Part shown: positions 55,828-64,000 of the stretch, one piece after another
Numbering within the stretch: the first letter of the stretch is position 1
Layout: the number at the start of each line of letters is the position of its first letter
The notes under the pieces: generated by a model
The model's input: only the letters and a program-made list of their open reading frames with translations
Told to the model about the DNA's origin: nothing
Database searches by the model: none
Made by a program: the position numbers and the translations under genes
Assembly: GCF_021538615.1 (NCBI RefSeq)
Contig: NZ_JAJHIZ010000003.1
Coordinates: 1,488,001 to 1,552,000 of the forward strand
Direction of reading: 5' to 3'
Source: Niabella agricola
Lineage (GTDB): Bacteria; Bacteroidota; Bacteroidia; Chitinophagales; Chitinophagaceae
Length of the DNA: 64,000 bases

Positions 55828-56724
55828 ATGAAAAAACTACTTCTTTATTGCCTATTGATCTGCTCCTTTATTGCAGCCAAGGCTGATCCTGTTATAACAA
55901 CATTCACTGCAACGCCGTCAGAAGGCAGTAATATCCGCATCACCGGAGATAGCCTATCTGTTAACTTTTATCTACAAGCCGCCAGAAGTTATCCACCCCA
56001 GGGAGGCGGCTTTGAACCCGGTACCATAACGCTCAGATTGGTTTATAAAACAAGCTCCGGCCAAATTGAACCTATAACAGATTACAAAACCTATAATGCC
56101 GCAGATTACAATAATGGCGCCTTCCTGGATATCCATATTAATAATGTTATTCTACGCAGTAGCAATATAGGAAAAACAGTAACAGTTCAATACTCTTACT
56201 GGAGTTCAACAGCCGGGCAGACGTTTGGCCCGATGCTTTTAAACGGATATTATTCAGTTATAGGAAATCCTCCTGATGGAACCTTTTATCGGAATAGCAC
56301 AAATGGTTATATATATGTTGTATTCGATGGGCTATTTAGGCATATATATACATCCTATATATATAATAGTATTTTTGATACTAATAATATCACTTTAACG
56401 CAAAATAATACGTCCCCTACACCAATTGGAGAACCTTTAGGCTTACCCAGGTGGCCTTCTGGAACCACCCCTCTTGCAGATGCATTTTTAGCACGTGGGA
56501 TTTATAATAATACCCCAGATGACAAAGTATACTTGGTTGAAGCCTTGAATGATGGGAATATTTATTACTATTATGCCCGCTGGATAACTACCTATGACCC
56601 CGCATTTATTCGATATCATTTTGGAAGCGATGATAATATTAAAAGGATTCCAAATTTAAATCAACTTTTAGCTGATACTTCCCGTTTCAATGGATGTTGG
56701 ATAAAAGGACCTAATATAAATTAG
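55828..56724 (+). CDS. Secreted beta-rich protein of unknown function
   Basis: 298 aa. Signal peptide MKKLLLYCLLICSFIAAKA, then strands such as DPVITTFTATPSEGSNIRITGDSLSVNFYLQAARSYPP, rich in Tyr, Asn and Thr. The second half holds YIYVVFDGLFRHIYTSYIYNSIFDTNNITLTQNN and DDKVYLVEALNDGNIYYYYARWITTYDPAFIRYHF. No family recognised. A terminator-like hairpin follows at 56802-56827. Coupled to the small lipoprotein upstream; the two may be a surface pair. Confidence 0.68.
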   Translation: MKKLLLYCLLICSFIAAKADPVITTFTATPSEGSNIRITGDSLSVNFYLQAARSYPPQGGGFEPGTITLRLVYKTSSGQIEPITDYKTYNAADYNNGAFLDIHINNVILRSSNIGKTVTVQYSYWSSTAGQTFGPMLLNGYYSVIGNPPDGTFYRNSTNGYIYVVFDGLFRHIYTSYIYNSIFDTNNITLTQNNTSPTPIGEPLGLPRWPSGTTPLADAFLARGIYNNTPDDKVYLVEALNDGNIYYYYARWITTYDPAFIRYHFGSDDNIKRIPNLNQLLADTSRFNGCWIKGPNIN

Positions 56725-56801
56725 CAGCAAAATATAATAGGGTTTTCATATAACTGTCTCCTATACTGAAAACCAAATTTCGGGTGTTAAAGTTTTCAAT
56801 A

Positions 56802-56835
56802 CTGCATCAGCTTCTTGGCTGGTGCAGTTCCTTTT
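56802..56835 (+). terminator. Terminator after the secreted protein gene
   Basis: CTGCATCAGC pairs with GCTGGTGCAG (one G-U pair), loop TTCTTG, then TTCCTTTTC. Moderate U-tract. Confidence 0.6.
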
Positions 56836-57047
56836 CAGGCTCCTATAAAAACAATCCACTTTTAGCAGACATCATTACACAAGCAGTAATTTCATGTATT
56901 ATTGTTACAGGTTGCCAAACGCAAACTCAAAAGAGTGGTGTTGTTCCCAACCTATAAACAGCCCTAAGCATTTAATGGGTGAACGTAGAATACTGATTAC
57001 AGTGTAGCTCCCAACCCATTACTACCACCTTAGGCGGTAGGTTTCCA

Positions 57048-57188
57048 GGTTAGACTAAATAGCTTTCTATCGTCGAACCTCTCAGTTATCTCGTTGCGGT
57101 TGCTATCGATCTGAAATATGCTGCCTGCTGTATGCCCGGAAAGCTTATCTCCAAAAACATTTTGATATCCCTCTCATTATGAAAAAGC
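57048..57188 (-). pseudogene. Possible C-terminal remnant of an unknown gene
   Basis: About 45 codons between stop codons, beginning EGYQNVFGDKLSG and ending LFSLTWKPTA-stop. The composition is protein-like, but it is too short to assign a family. It may be chance. Confidence 0.25.
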
Positions 57189-57272
57189 GCTACTCGATGT
57201 GTAGTGTCTTAGCTGTGGGACATTATCATTATGCATATTCATTTTAGCAATCAGCAACAAAATCATACAGCT

Positions 57273-57935
57273 TTACTTTGCAATAACCGCAGTTCCCCAG
57301 GGATCGCAAATCGGTACAAAGGGTACCCCTTGATCACTGCAATAATCCGTAACTGCCTTTTTTACCCCTTTATATTCGGCATTATTATAATCATGAATAA
57401 AAATAAATCCGCCTTTGGATAATCTGGGGTAGAAATACTTCAAGCCTTCAAAGATGGGCTGGTATAAATCCGCATCAAGAGAAACAAATGCAAAATCATC
57501 CTCCAGCCCTTCGATTGAATCCGGGAAATACCCCTTTTTGATGATACAACTATCAGGGTTTATCATTTTGTCCAAAACCAGTGCAACATTGGTATCTGAA
57601 AAGTCCTGCATACCCGAACTGTAGTTATGTGCTTTCTCAATGAAAACATCTTTTTGGGCGAAGCCTTCAAATGTGTCAAAAAGATAGAAGCGTTTCTCCG
57701 GAAACGCCTCATTGATGTACCGGGCAAAATCCCCGCGGTACACCCCAAGTTCCGCAACAGCGCCCGCCACATTGTTCTTCCGGATCTCTTCCGCTATAAG
57801 TTCAAATGTACTGATCCGCACATAACCCAAATGAACCGGAACATAAAACAGCCGCTCTCTTCCCAATGCCTGCATGGATTCTTCAAGTACATACTTCTTT
57901 TCATTCAAATAATCCTCTACCATTTGCTTTTCCAT
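57273..57935 (-). CDS. TylF/macrocin-type O-methyltransferase
   Basis: 220 aa. SAM motif VAELGVYRGDFARYI at about 60-74 and FYLFDTFEGF with the acid for ribose binding; later FVSLDADLYQPIFEGLKYFYPRLSKGGFIFIHDYNNAEYKGVKKAV, typical for TylF-like enzymes, where the Asp pair (SLDAD, HDYN) binds a metal. Methylates sugar hydroxyls in known cases. Its place at the end of a glycosyltransferase cluster suggests O-methylation of a surface polysaccharide. Confidence 0.88.
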   Translation of the reverse strand: MEKQMVEDYLNEKKYVLEESMQALGRERLFYVPVHLGYVRISTFELIAEEIRKNNVAGAVAELGVYRGDFARYINEAFPEKRFYLFDTFEGFAQKDVFIEKAHNYSSGMQDFSDTNVALVLDKMINPDSCIIKKGYFPDSIEGLEDDFAFVSLDADLYQPIFEGLKYFYPRLSKGGFIFIHDYNNAEYKGVKKAVTDYCSDQGVPFVPICDPWGTAVIAK

Positions 57936-57971
57936 TGTTTCATTTTTTAAAACGCACTGTTTTGTCTCCGG

Positions 57972-59282
57972 TCATTGGCCCTGATCGATATCCTGTTCTT
58001 CGGCTAACAATTCATTGTACACCTTTTGACGTATCAGCGATGTAACCTGCTCGCTGTGATGTTCCCGTATAAAAGCCCTTGAGCGCTCCGACACAGAAGC
58101 ATACAAACCATCCCTGGCAGCCAGGTCCTGCAGTATTGAAATAAACTCAGCTTCCTTTTCCGCAATAAAGATATTTTCTCCATGCTTAATTCCTTCCATC
58201 CCATCACAAGCCAGCAACGTGGTAATCACCGGCACTCCCACGGCCATAGACTGAAGGATTTTGATACGGATCCCTCCCCCGCCCAATCGTATGGGGGAAA
58301 TAAGTACAGCACCGCGCAGCAGATCTGTGAGGTCCGGAAGGAACCCTGTAAAAACAACTTCCGGATAGTTTTTCTTAAACGACTCATCCCACACGCCGGT
58401 AACATAAAGTTTCATCCCCGTTTGTTTTAAAACAGGCGGGTACATGCCCTCGATAAACCATTTCAATCCATCTTCATTGGGCGGATGTCCCTGGGAGCCC
58501 AAAAACACAATTTTTTCTGCTTTGTCTGGCTGCAGCCGGTTATCACCCCCTGCATAAAACATATCGGGAACTGCTGTAGGCCATAGCCTGAGCTTGGATT
58601 CCTGAACACCTTCCTGTAATTGTGCAAAATCATTCCGGTTTAACACCAGTACCCTGTCGTAGCGATTCATTAGGTTCAGCTCCGTGAATTTTACCGTATC
58701 GATCACATGCGAAGCATAGAGACTTTTGTCATTATACAGCCTGAAATAATCCTGTAAAATCAGATACCGGTTTTCATGCTGAAAGAATACTGTTTTTGCC
58801 GAATGCGGCAGGGAATGGACCAGCGGCAGCAGATCGCTGTACTCCACTTGAACAATGTCAAATTGCTTCTTTAGAAACAGCGCTTCAATAAAATCAACAA
58901 TTTCCCGGTCAACCGGTAAAAAAGGATAATGCCGGTGTGGATTCGACACGCCCTGATGCCACGGTCTGTTTCTTTCTTTTCTTTTTTTGAGTTTTTTGAT
59001 CAGCCGGGATATTTTCTTAAACACCGACACTTTCTTTTTTAATGCATGATTGGTCATGACATCTTTGCTATAAACCGGCAGGATCTCCACCTCCGGCCAC
59101 ATCGCCTGCAATGCATCCACATGCGGTTTTTCGGTTACCGCTACCTTAAAAATCAGCGTAACATTAAAAAATTTTCTCAGATCGTTAATTTGACCAAAAA
59201 CACCGAACCGCCCGCCATCCGATACGGGAAAGGGGCAAAGGAAGGTAATCACGGCAACATTTGGCTTGGTTTGAACGCTCAT
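57972..59282 (-). CDS. Glycosyltransferase (GT4-like, GT-B fold)
   Basis: 436 aa. N-terminal Rossmann-like domain (VAVITFLCPFPVSDGGRFGVFGQINDLRKFFNVTLIF), then VEYSDLLPLVHSLPHSAKTVFFQHENRYLILQ, and a C-terminal GT4 domain: KIVFLGSQGHPPNEDGLKWFIEGMYPPVLKQTGMKLYVTG and the donor-site loop LISPIRLGGGGIRIKILQSMAVGVPVITT. Sugar specificity is unknown. Position 37 nt upstream of the methyltransferase supports a shared operon. Confidence 0.9.
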   Translation of the reverse strand: MSVQTKPNVAVITFLCPFPVSDGGRFGVFGQINDLRKFFNVTLIFKVAVTEKPHVDALQAMWPEVEILPVYSKDVMTNHALKKKVSVFKKISRLIKKLKKRKERNRPWHQGVSNPHRHYPFLPVDREIVDFIEALFLKKQFDIVQVEYSDLLPLVHSLPHSAKTVFFQHENRYLILQDYFRLYNDKSLYASHVIDTVKFTELNLMNRYDRVLVLNRNDFAQLQEGVQESKLRLWPTAVPDMFYAGGDNRLQPDKAEKIVFLGSQGHPPNEDGLKWFIEGMYPPVLKQTGMKLYVTGVWDESFKKNYPEVVFTGFLPDLTDLLRGAVLISPIRLGGGGIRIKILQSMAVGVPVITTLLACDGMEGIKHGENIFIAEKEAEFISILQDLAARDGLYASVSERSRAFIREHHSEQVTSLIRQKVYNELLAEEQDIDQGQ

Positions 59283-59354
59283 AAAATTTACAAATCAATT
59301 AATTATTCGTCAGTAATTTGATACCTGCATGAAACTACTGCTTTATCTTTTGTC

Positions 59355-60155
59355 TTAAAATTTTAAATATCCTGCCCGATGGATATAAGGGCGCCAAAAA
59401 TCAGGGTAAATATTTATACCATGAAGCCCAAATGGCAATTCATTATCCATCAATTTCATAGCAAGTTCTGGTTGTTGTTCAATAGAAAAATGCATCGCCT
59501 CTTTATAGTCCGGAATATTCAAACGCTTTTTTAATCTATTAACCTCCAGCGACCAAAAAACATCTTCATTAAAAAACTTACTATCATTGTTGGCATTATA
59601 AAAATCAATTAGGTCCCGTTCCGTTTTACATAAATTATAAAATTTCTCGGTCCTTCTTAAAGAAAAACCGCCATTCCCCACACGATTATAAAACTGCAGC
59701 AGTGTGGGCTGATTACTGTTTGCCTGTTTTCTGTTAAAACGGTAGTGTAGATGAGACCTGATTTTTCTCTTCCATTTATACCGCTCTACCCACGGAGCAC
59801 CAATATAATCAAACCCCTGGCGGCACCAAAATTGCAATTCATCTTTGAATACAAAAGCATCAGTTTGGTATATCAGTATAAAATCGTAATTCGAAAATCG
59901 TTGGTAAAATTCCGCCGATAACATTAAATTATTGTACCCCTTTATATCCTTAAAAAAATGGCTGGAAAACGATTCGGTGTAAAATTTACTATTCCTGAAA
60001 AAAGGAGTATAAATAGCATGATCAAGTTCTTCCGGCTTAATTAAAAATAGGTGATGTGCCCCTAAAACTTTGCAACACTGCGTTAGACTTATTTCTTCAT
60101 ACTCTTTTAAAACAGTTTTATAAACGGGTATAACTACTGCAACTTTATTCGACAT
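59355..60155 (-). CDS. DUF5672 glycosyltransferase-like protein
   Basis: 266 aa. DUF5672 features are clear: NYDFILIYQTDAFVFKDELQFWCRQGFDYIGAPW (a GT-A type DxD-like region with TDAF), NRVGNGGFSLRRTEKF, FFNEDVFWSLEV and ELPFGLHGIN. These proteins are presumed nucleotide-sugar transferases. Strongly AT-rich compared with 57972-59282. 72 nt separate it from the downstream gene. Confidence 0.85.
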   Translation of the reverse strand: MSNKVAVVIPVYKTVLKEYEEISLTQCCKVLGAHHLFLIKPEELDHAIYTPFFRNSKFYTESFSSHFFKDIKGYNNLMLSAEFYQRFSNYDFILIYQTDAFVFKDELQFWCRQGFDYIGAPWVERYKWKRKIRSHLHYRFNRKQANSNQPTLLQFYNRVGNGGFSLRRTEKFYNLCKTERDLIDFYNANNDSKFFNEDVFWSLEVNRLKKRLNIPDYKEAMHFSIEQQPELAMKLMDNELPFGLHGINIYPDFWRPYIHRAGYLKF

Positions 60156-60295
60156 GATAATTTACTACATTAAACGAAAGATGCTATCTCAATTTATCAA
60201 TAACGAAATTAGCAAAAAGTAATGGTTTCCCGTTCAAGCAACTCTCCGCATCCAGCTCATCCTCCACCATTCAACCTGCTAAAAAATGGCTTTGT

Positions 60296-61558
60296 CTACA
60301 TTGTCGCCTTATCTAATACCCTTTTTGGCACAACTGGGGAAACATTTTCGTTAAAAGAACTGATATGCTTTGGCAACTCAAAAATAGAATCGAGATTTTC
60401 GTATCCCTTCTTTATGGTAAAGAAGCGATTAAAAAGTGCTTTAGATTGACTAGCGATCGAACCCCTATACTGAATGTCTCTTGCCAGCTTAACAATCTCG
60501 CTCGCAAAATCTTCCGGTGTATCAGCTCTTATACACCCATTATCAAATTTAAGAGGAATTCCATCTAGTCCCCTTAAATTACAAACCACCGGTAGCCCGT
60601 AGGACATAGCTTCGACAACTTTTACCTTAATCCCAGTACCCCCTAGCATCGGGCAAATCGCAATACTAGCATTATTATAATAATCATGTAGCTCCTCAAC
60701 AAAAGAGTGTTTCTCTACATTACAATAGTCCGGTACATATTTTGATATAAGCCCAATAACGCATATTTTTAGCTCTTTAGGCAAACTTGGGTACACCTGC
60801 TTAAAAAACCAGTTAGCAGATCTTATATTATTAGGATTGTCACTGGCTACATAAATCAGATCATATTTTTTTCCGTCACGCAAGACTTTAAAAGATTCAT
60901 TAACCTGGCTAAACATTACGGGAACAAATCGGTGCTTTGATTGCAGAAACTGACTAAACAGATAATATTCGTCCATGGAAATAGACCATATCTCATCAAA
61001 CATGGACAGCAGCTTTATTTCACGTTCAAATGCAGCCCCTAGCTTAAAACCGTTTTGCTCTTTAAATTGAACTGTCATGAAATCATGTGTATCAATAATC
61101 AATTTTGCTCCATTCAGATACGGGTTATTACAAACAAGATTCGCCCAAGTAACATAGCTAATGATAATGACATCGTACTTCTTTTTTTGCAGGATCTGAT
61201 TAAACTGATTTTGCAAATACGAGTTAGTAAGATCTTGAATTGGGGAGCCTTTACTTAAAAGTTTTTGCCTGCGGACAAGGTTGGGCAATTTCCACTTAAA
61301 ATAATAGCGTAATTTATTCTTCCGGGGCATTTGAATAGTGCCTACATATAAACCGTAGTTTGGAAATCGATGTTTAAACGCCCGATCATCATATTGGTCC
61401 CAACCGGCAACTTCTTTTATACTTACAAAATCCACGTCAAAAAAAGCTGGCCTACTGTCAAAATATTCTAAAAATTGCAAGGCACGTGTTCGGCATCCGT
61501 GATCCTTTCTGAGAGGTGGATCAGGCATAAAATATAGCACTTTTTTCTTGTGAATCAT
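60296..61558 (-). CDS. Glycosyltransferase (GT4-like)
   Basis: 420 aa. N-terminal KVLYFMPDPPLRKDHGCRTRALQFLEYF, then ISYVTWANLVCNNPYLNGAKLIIDTHDF, and the C-terminal donor site ICPMLGGTGIKVKVVEAMSYGLPVVCNLRGLDGI. It is a clear paralogue of the next gene (shared blocks LIxDTHDF, IYVAxDNxxN and ICPMLxGTGxKxKVxEAxxYGLPVVCN). AT-rich. Cytoplasmic or inner-membrane-associated; probably adds one sugar to a surface glycan. Confidence 0.88.
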   Translation of the reverse strand: MIHKKKVLYFMPDPPLRKDHGCRTRALQFLEYFDSRPAFFDVDFVSIKEVAGWDQYDDRAFKHRFPNYGLYVGTIQMPRKNKLRYYFKWKLPNLVRRQKLLSKGSPIQDLTNSYLQNQFNQILQKKKYDVIIISYVTWANLVCNNPYLNGAKLIIDTHDFMTVQFKEQNGFKLGAAFEREIKLLSMFDEIWSISMDEYYLFSQFLQSKHRFVPVMFSQVNESFKVLRDGKKYDLIYVASDNPNNIRSANWFFKQVYPSLPKELKICVIGLISKYVPDYCNVEKHSFVEELHDYYNNASIAICPMLGGTGIKVKVVEAMSYGLPVVCNLRGLDGIPLKFDNGCIRADTPEDFASEIVKLARDIQYRGSIASQSKALFNRFFTIKKGYENLDSIFELPKHISSFNENVSPVVPKRVLDKATM

Positions 61559-61955
61559 TGCAAATCAAGGTTTATACAACTATACTTACGTTTTTCAATA
61601 AAATGTTATCTTCAAGGCATTGCTGCCACTTACCTTACATATAACGGCAAAAAAAGCCGTTTTGCAACAACAGCTTCATATTTATTTGTTAAAACGGTAA
61701 AACGACACAATACGCTAACCGCACCAGTAAAACTTTTGTAATGCTTCAAGGAAACCTTAAGGGCATTCTCTACAGGTCTCCGGAGATCTCTTTTGAGTGA
61801 TTTTTCATTAAAAACAATTCCGGTTGTACGCACTTCCCCCTATTATTCCCCAACAATAGGAAATAAAGTATAAGAACGTCTTCGTTATTATTTTGAATCT
61901 TACGTAGCACACATATCGGCTATTCCAATTTCAACTTATCCCTATTCTACAGAAA
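61559..61955. other. Intergenic gap in the glycosyltransferase cluster
   Basis: About 400 bp, AT-rich. No gene supported; possible promoter sequences for the gene at 61558, but none matches the consensus well. Confidence 0.4.
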
Positions 61956-63119
61956 TTACTGGCCTACCAGCACACTCTTGATGATATTTAAAAGGGTTTT
62001 TTCCGAATGATTCTTTTGAAAGTAAGTTGCAGCAAGGTTTTTTATCTCCGCATAATCAGTTTCTTTATTCAGCAATTTCCAGATAGATTCAGCAAAATCT
62101 TTCGCCGATTCTGCTACCACACACCCATTTTCCGTTTTATTAACCAGCCCATCCACCCCCTGGGGATTGCACACCACCGGCAGCCCATACGCAAGGGCCT
62201 CGATCACTTTTATCTTTACGCCGGTACCGCTAAGCATTGGACATATAGCCAGCCGGGCCCGGGAGTAATACGGTTGCAGGTCTGGTGCATAGGGCACCTT
62301 GCGTATATTGGCGCAGTCCGGAATATGTTCGCATATGCGACCTACAATGCACCACCGCACAGATAAGTCAATGAGCGGATACACCTCCTTAAAAAACCAG
62401 TTCGCCGCGTTTACGTTGTGGCGGTTATCGCCAGCTACATAAATAATATCAAATTCCTTTTCTTGCCCTTCGGGGACTACCTGCTCTTGGAGACAGTAAG
62501 GCATCAACTTTACATCCTTATCAACAAACTGGCGGAACAGGTACTGTTCCTCTATAGATATCGCCCATATCTGGTCAAAACACCCAAGCCGCCGCATTTC
62601 ATCAGCAAAGCCCCTACCTGCACTGAAGCGTTTTTTGCCCAATTCCTGAGCTGTAAGAAAATCGTGCGTGTCGACAATCAGTTTTGCCTGCTTTATACGA
62701 GGATTGTTTTTAACCAGCCCTGACCAGTAAGCATAGCTGATGACAATATAGTCATAATTGTTCTTTTCGAGAATAGTGTTAAACAAGTGCCGGTTATATG
62801 CCGTTACAAAATCTGGAATCGACCGCCGGAAGGCTGTATCTTTAATAAATCGGTTAATGCGATATTGAATGGAGTAGCTAAGCGCTCCGGAACCGGCCGG
62901 TTTCTTGCGAAGTTCGTAAACTTCCCGAACGAGGCCCGTTTTTTTCAGCGCATCCGCCTCAGCTGCATCCATAGGCCCACCCCATAAATCAAAGCTATAT
63001 ACATAGTCAACAACACAATCCGCGTTCTTAAATGCCTCCAGCATGCCCCAGGCCCGGCGTATACTCCCTGTATTGTTTTTCATAAGATTGAGCGGGAAAA
63101 AATACAATACAGTCTTCAT
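61956..63119 (-). CDS. Glycosyltransferase (GT4-like)
   Basis: 387 aa. VLYFFPLNLMKNNTGSIRRAWGMLEAFKNADCVVDYVYSF at the N-terminus, KLIVDTHDFLTAQELGKKRF, FDIIYVAGDNRHNVNAANWFFKEVYPLID, and the donor site AICPMLSGTGVKIKVIEALAYGLPVVCNPQGVDGL. Paralogue of 60296-61558. Less AT-rich than that gene. The gap to the next upstream gene is 101 nt. Confidence 0.88.
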   Translation of the reverse strand: MKTVLYFFPLNLMKNNTGSIRRAWGMLEAFKNADCVVDYVYSFDLWGGPMDAAEADALKKTGLVREVYELRKKPAGSGALSYSIQYRINRFIKDTAFRRSIPDFVTAYNRHLFNTILEKNNYDYIVISYAYWSGLVKNNPRIKQAKLIVDTHDFLTAQELGKKRFSAGRGFADEMRRLGCFDQIWAISIEEQYLFRQFVDKDVKLMPYCLQEQVVPEGQEKEFDIIYVAGDNRHNVNAANWFFKEVYPLIDLSVRWCIVGRICEHIPDCANIRKVPYAPDLQPYYSRARLAICPMLSGTGVKIKVIEALAYGLPVVCNPQGVDGLVNKTENGCVVAESAKDFAESIWKLLNKETDYAEIKNLAATYFQKNHSEKTLLNIIKSVLVGQ

Positions 63120-63220
63120 AATTTTTAAAAACCGTCACTAATCCGGATATATACACCGGCCTTTATCCGAACCGTATATAATTAACATTTTATACCTATA
63201 CCTATAAACATCATCACCCG

Positions 63221-64000
63221 CTATGCCTCCACATATCCATTGGGCCGGTAGGTGTATTTATACTGTACCGTTTCCCGGTAGATCAGTTCATTCGGTACAA
63301 AGTTGGCTCTCGAGCTTAAGGGATGAAAAATATGGTAGCCGATCGCTGCCATTTTCAACCGCTTCTTTTTTACGCCTACATTGATCAGCCGCTCGCCAAA
63401 TTCATAATCTTCCCATCCCCATCCTTCAAATCCGCTGTAGTACCCGTTCACTTTTACATAATCAGCCTTCCAGAAAGCAAGATTGCATCCCTTTACATTG
63501 TGGGAACTATACGGATCTACTTTAAAAAAGGAGGAAAACAGGGGCATTCTTATAGCATTAAACCGACTGTATAATCCGCTCATCAAGGGGTGAAGCCGAT
63601 TGATCTTTTTTGCTTTTAGCAATGCTTTGCTTTTCCATTCTTTCAGCATCGTGCGACTTCCCTGCACAAAATATCCCTGTTCGGCCGCACCGATATGGTC
63701 TGCGATAAATTCGCGGTGCATGATAATATCGCCATCTATTTCAATAATATAATCCGACTCAATCTCTTTTATGGCCTTATTCAGAATCAGACTTTTACGA
63801 AAACCCCGATCCTCATGATATACATGCTTTACCGGTATGCTGTGCAGTTTTTCAAAATCACCGATACACCATGCCGTGCGTGTGTCGTCGCCATCCTCCG
63901 CAATAATGATCTCATCTGGCCTCCGGCTTTGGTACAAAACACTTTGCAATACCAGCTGCAAGGCTTCCGGCCATTTATAGGTTGAGATTAATAATGCGAC
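63221..64000 (-). CDS. Family 2 glycosyltransferase (5' truncated by window)
   Basis: At least 259 aa. The frame is open to the window edge and includes ALLISTYKWPEALQLVLQS, which contains the first strand of GT-A enzymes, so the true start lies outside. EIIIAEDGDD, YHEDRGFRKSLILNKAI, YIIEIDGDIIMHREFI (metal-binding DxD), then a C-terminal galactosyltransferase-like part NVKGCNLAFWKADYVKVNGYYSGFEGWGWEDYEFGERL. Transfers a sugar from a nucleotide donor. Upstream-most gene of the cluster within view. Confidence 0.9.
   Translation of the reverse strand, partial: VALLISTYKWPEALQLVLQSVLYQSRRPDEIIIAEDGDDTRTAWCIGDFEKLHSIPVKHVYHEDRGFRKSLILNKAIKEIESDYIIEIDGDIIMHREFIADHIGAAEQGYFVQGSRTMLKEWKSKALLKAKKINRLHPLMSGLYSRFNAIRMPLFSSFFKVDPYSSHNVKGCNLAFWKADYVKVNGYYSGFEGWGWEDYEFGERLINVGVKKKRLKMAAIGYHIFHPLSSRANFVPNELIYRETVQYKYTYRPNGYVEA

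Larger units (their letters stand above)
56725..57272. other. Intergenic region with a terminator and a possible decayed coding remnant
   Basis: After the hairpin at 56802-56827 there is no supported gene. On the minus strand about 57048-57188 an open stretch ends in a stop and reads protein-like (GDKLSGHTAGSIFQ, TERFDDRKLFSLTWKP), but it has stop codons on both sides and no start. Confidence 0.45.

Overview
The window looks like a chromosomal piece of a Bacteroidota bacterium, most likely of the Chitinophagaceae type (inferred from gene content, not from a database match). Supporting signs are two SusC/SusD loci with ECF sigma and FecR regulators, many SPII lipoproteins, A-rich leaders with almost no Shine-Dalgarno sequences although the 16S 3' end keeps its anti-SD, and promoters of the TTTG-N19-21-TAnnTTTG type upstream of several genes and of the rRNA operon. 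No CRISPR array, insertion sequence, integrase or prophage gene was seen.

Layout. 1-1228: 3' part of a serB-like phosphatase fused to SerA remnants and an ACT domain. 1608-4435: six minus-strand genes headed by an ArsR repressor with two operators on its promoter (ArsR, SRPBCC, DoxX, YdeI-like, VOC, DUF4256). 4620-6756: an SRPBCC gene converging on a DoxX / ECF sigma / folE operon. 7077-10853: YceH, an S41-protease-like protein with no catalytic dyad, and two lipoproteins. 11288-22925: a glycan locus (PHP-type hydrolase; opposite strand: sigma, FecR, SusC with STN domain, SusD, IPT/NHL lipoprotein, GH20-like enzyme). 23352-29867: a second sigma/FecR/SusC/SusD locus ending in a strong terminator. 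29954-36065: an orphan type VI secretion module (VgrG, unknown protein, DUF4280 PAAR-like tip, GxSxG hydrolase, lipoprotein). 36430-40797: PIG-L deacetylase, small membrane protein, DUF4375 protein, a candidate small RNA, DEAD-box helicase, membrane protein. 41496-47443: complete rRNA operon on the minus strand (16S, tRNA-Ile, tRNA-Ala, 23S, 5S) with tandem promoters and a terminator. 47676-52636: truA, DUF4476 protein, and a lemA-lemA-TPM-TPM operon. 53327-55141: MsbA-type ABC exporter. 55511-56724: two exported unknowns. 57273-64000: a glycosyltransferase/methyltransferase cluster cut by the right edge.

How genes work together. The two Sus loci are self-contained glycan sensing and uptake systems; the first adds surface-binding and hydrolytic proteins. 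The T6SS module is a complete delivery cassette (spike, unknown adaptor, tip, effector, probable immunity lipoprotein) without the core apparatus in view. The glycosyltransferase cluster probably builds a surface polysaccharide.

The least expected signal is non-coding. At least nine intergenic tracts, including spacers inside the rRNA operon and the whole gap upstream of truA, are built of degenerate 7- or 8-nt words in exact phase. Two further elements carry such arms in inverted orientation. They look like a genome-wide class of intergenic sequence that ordinary annotation does not name.
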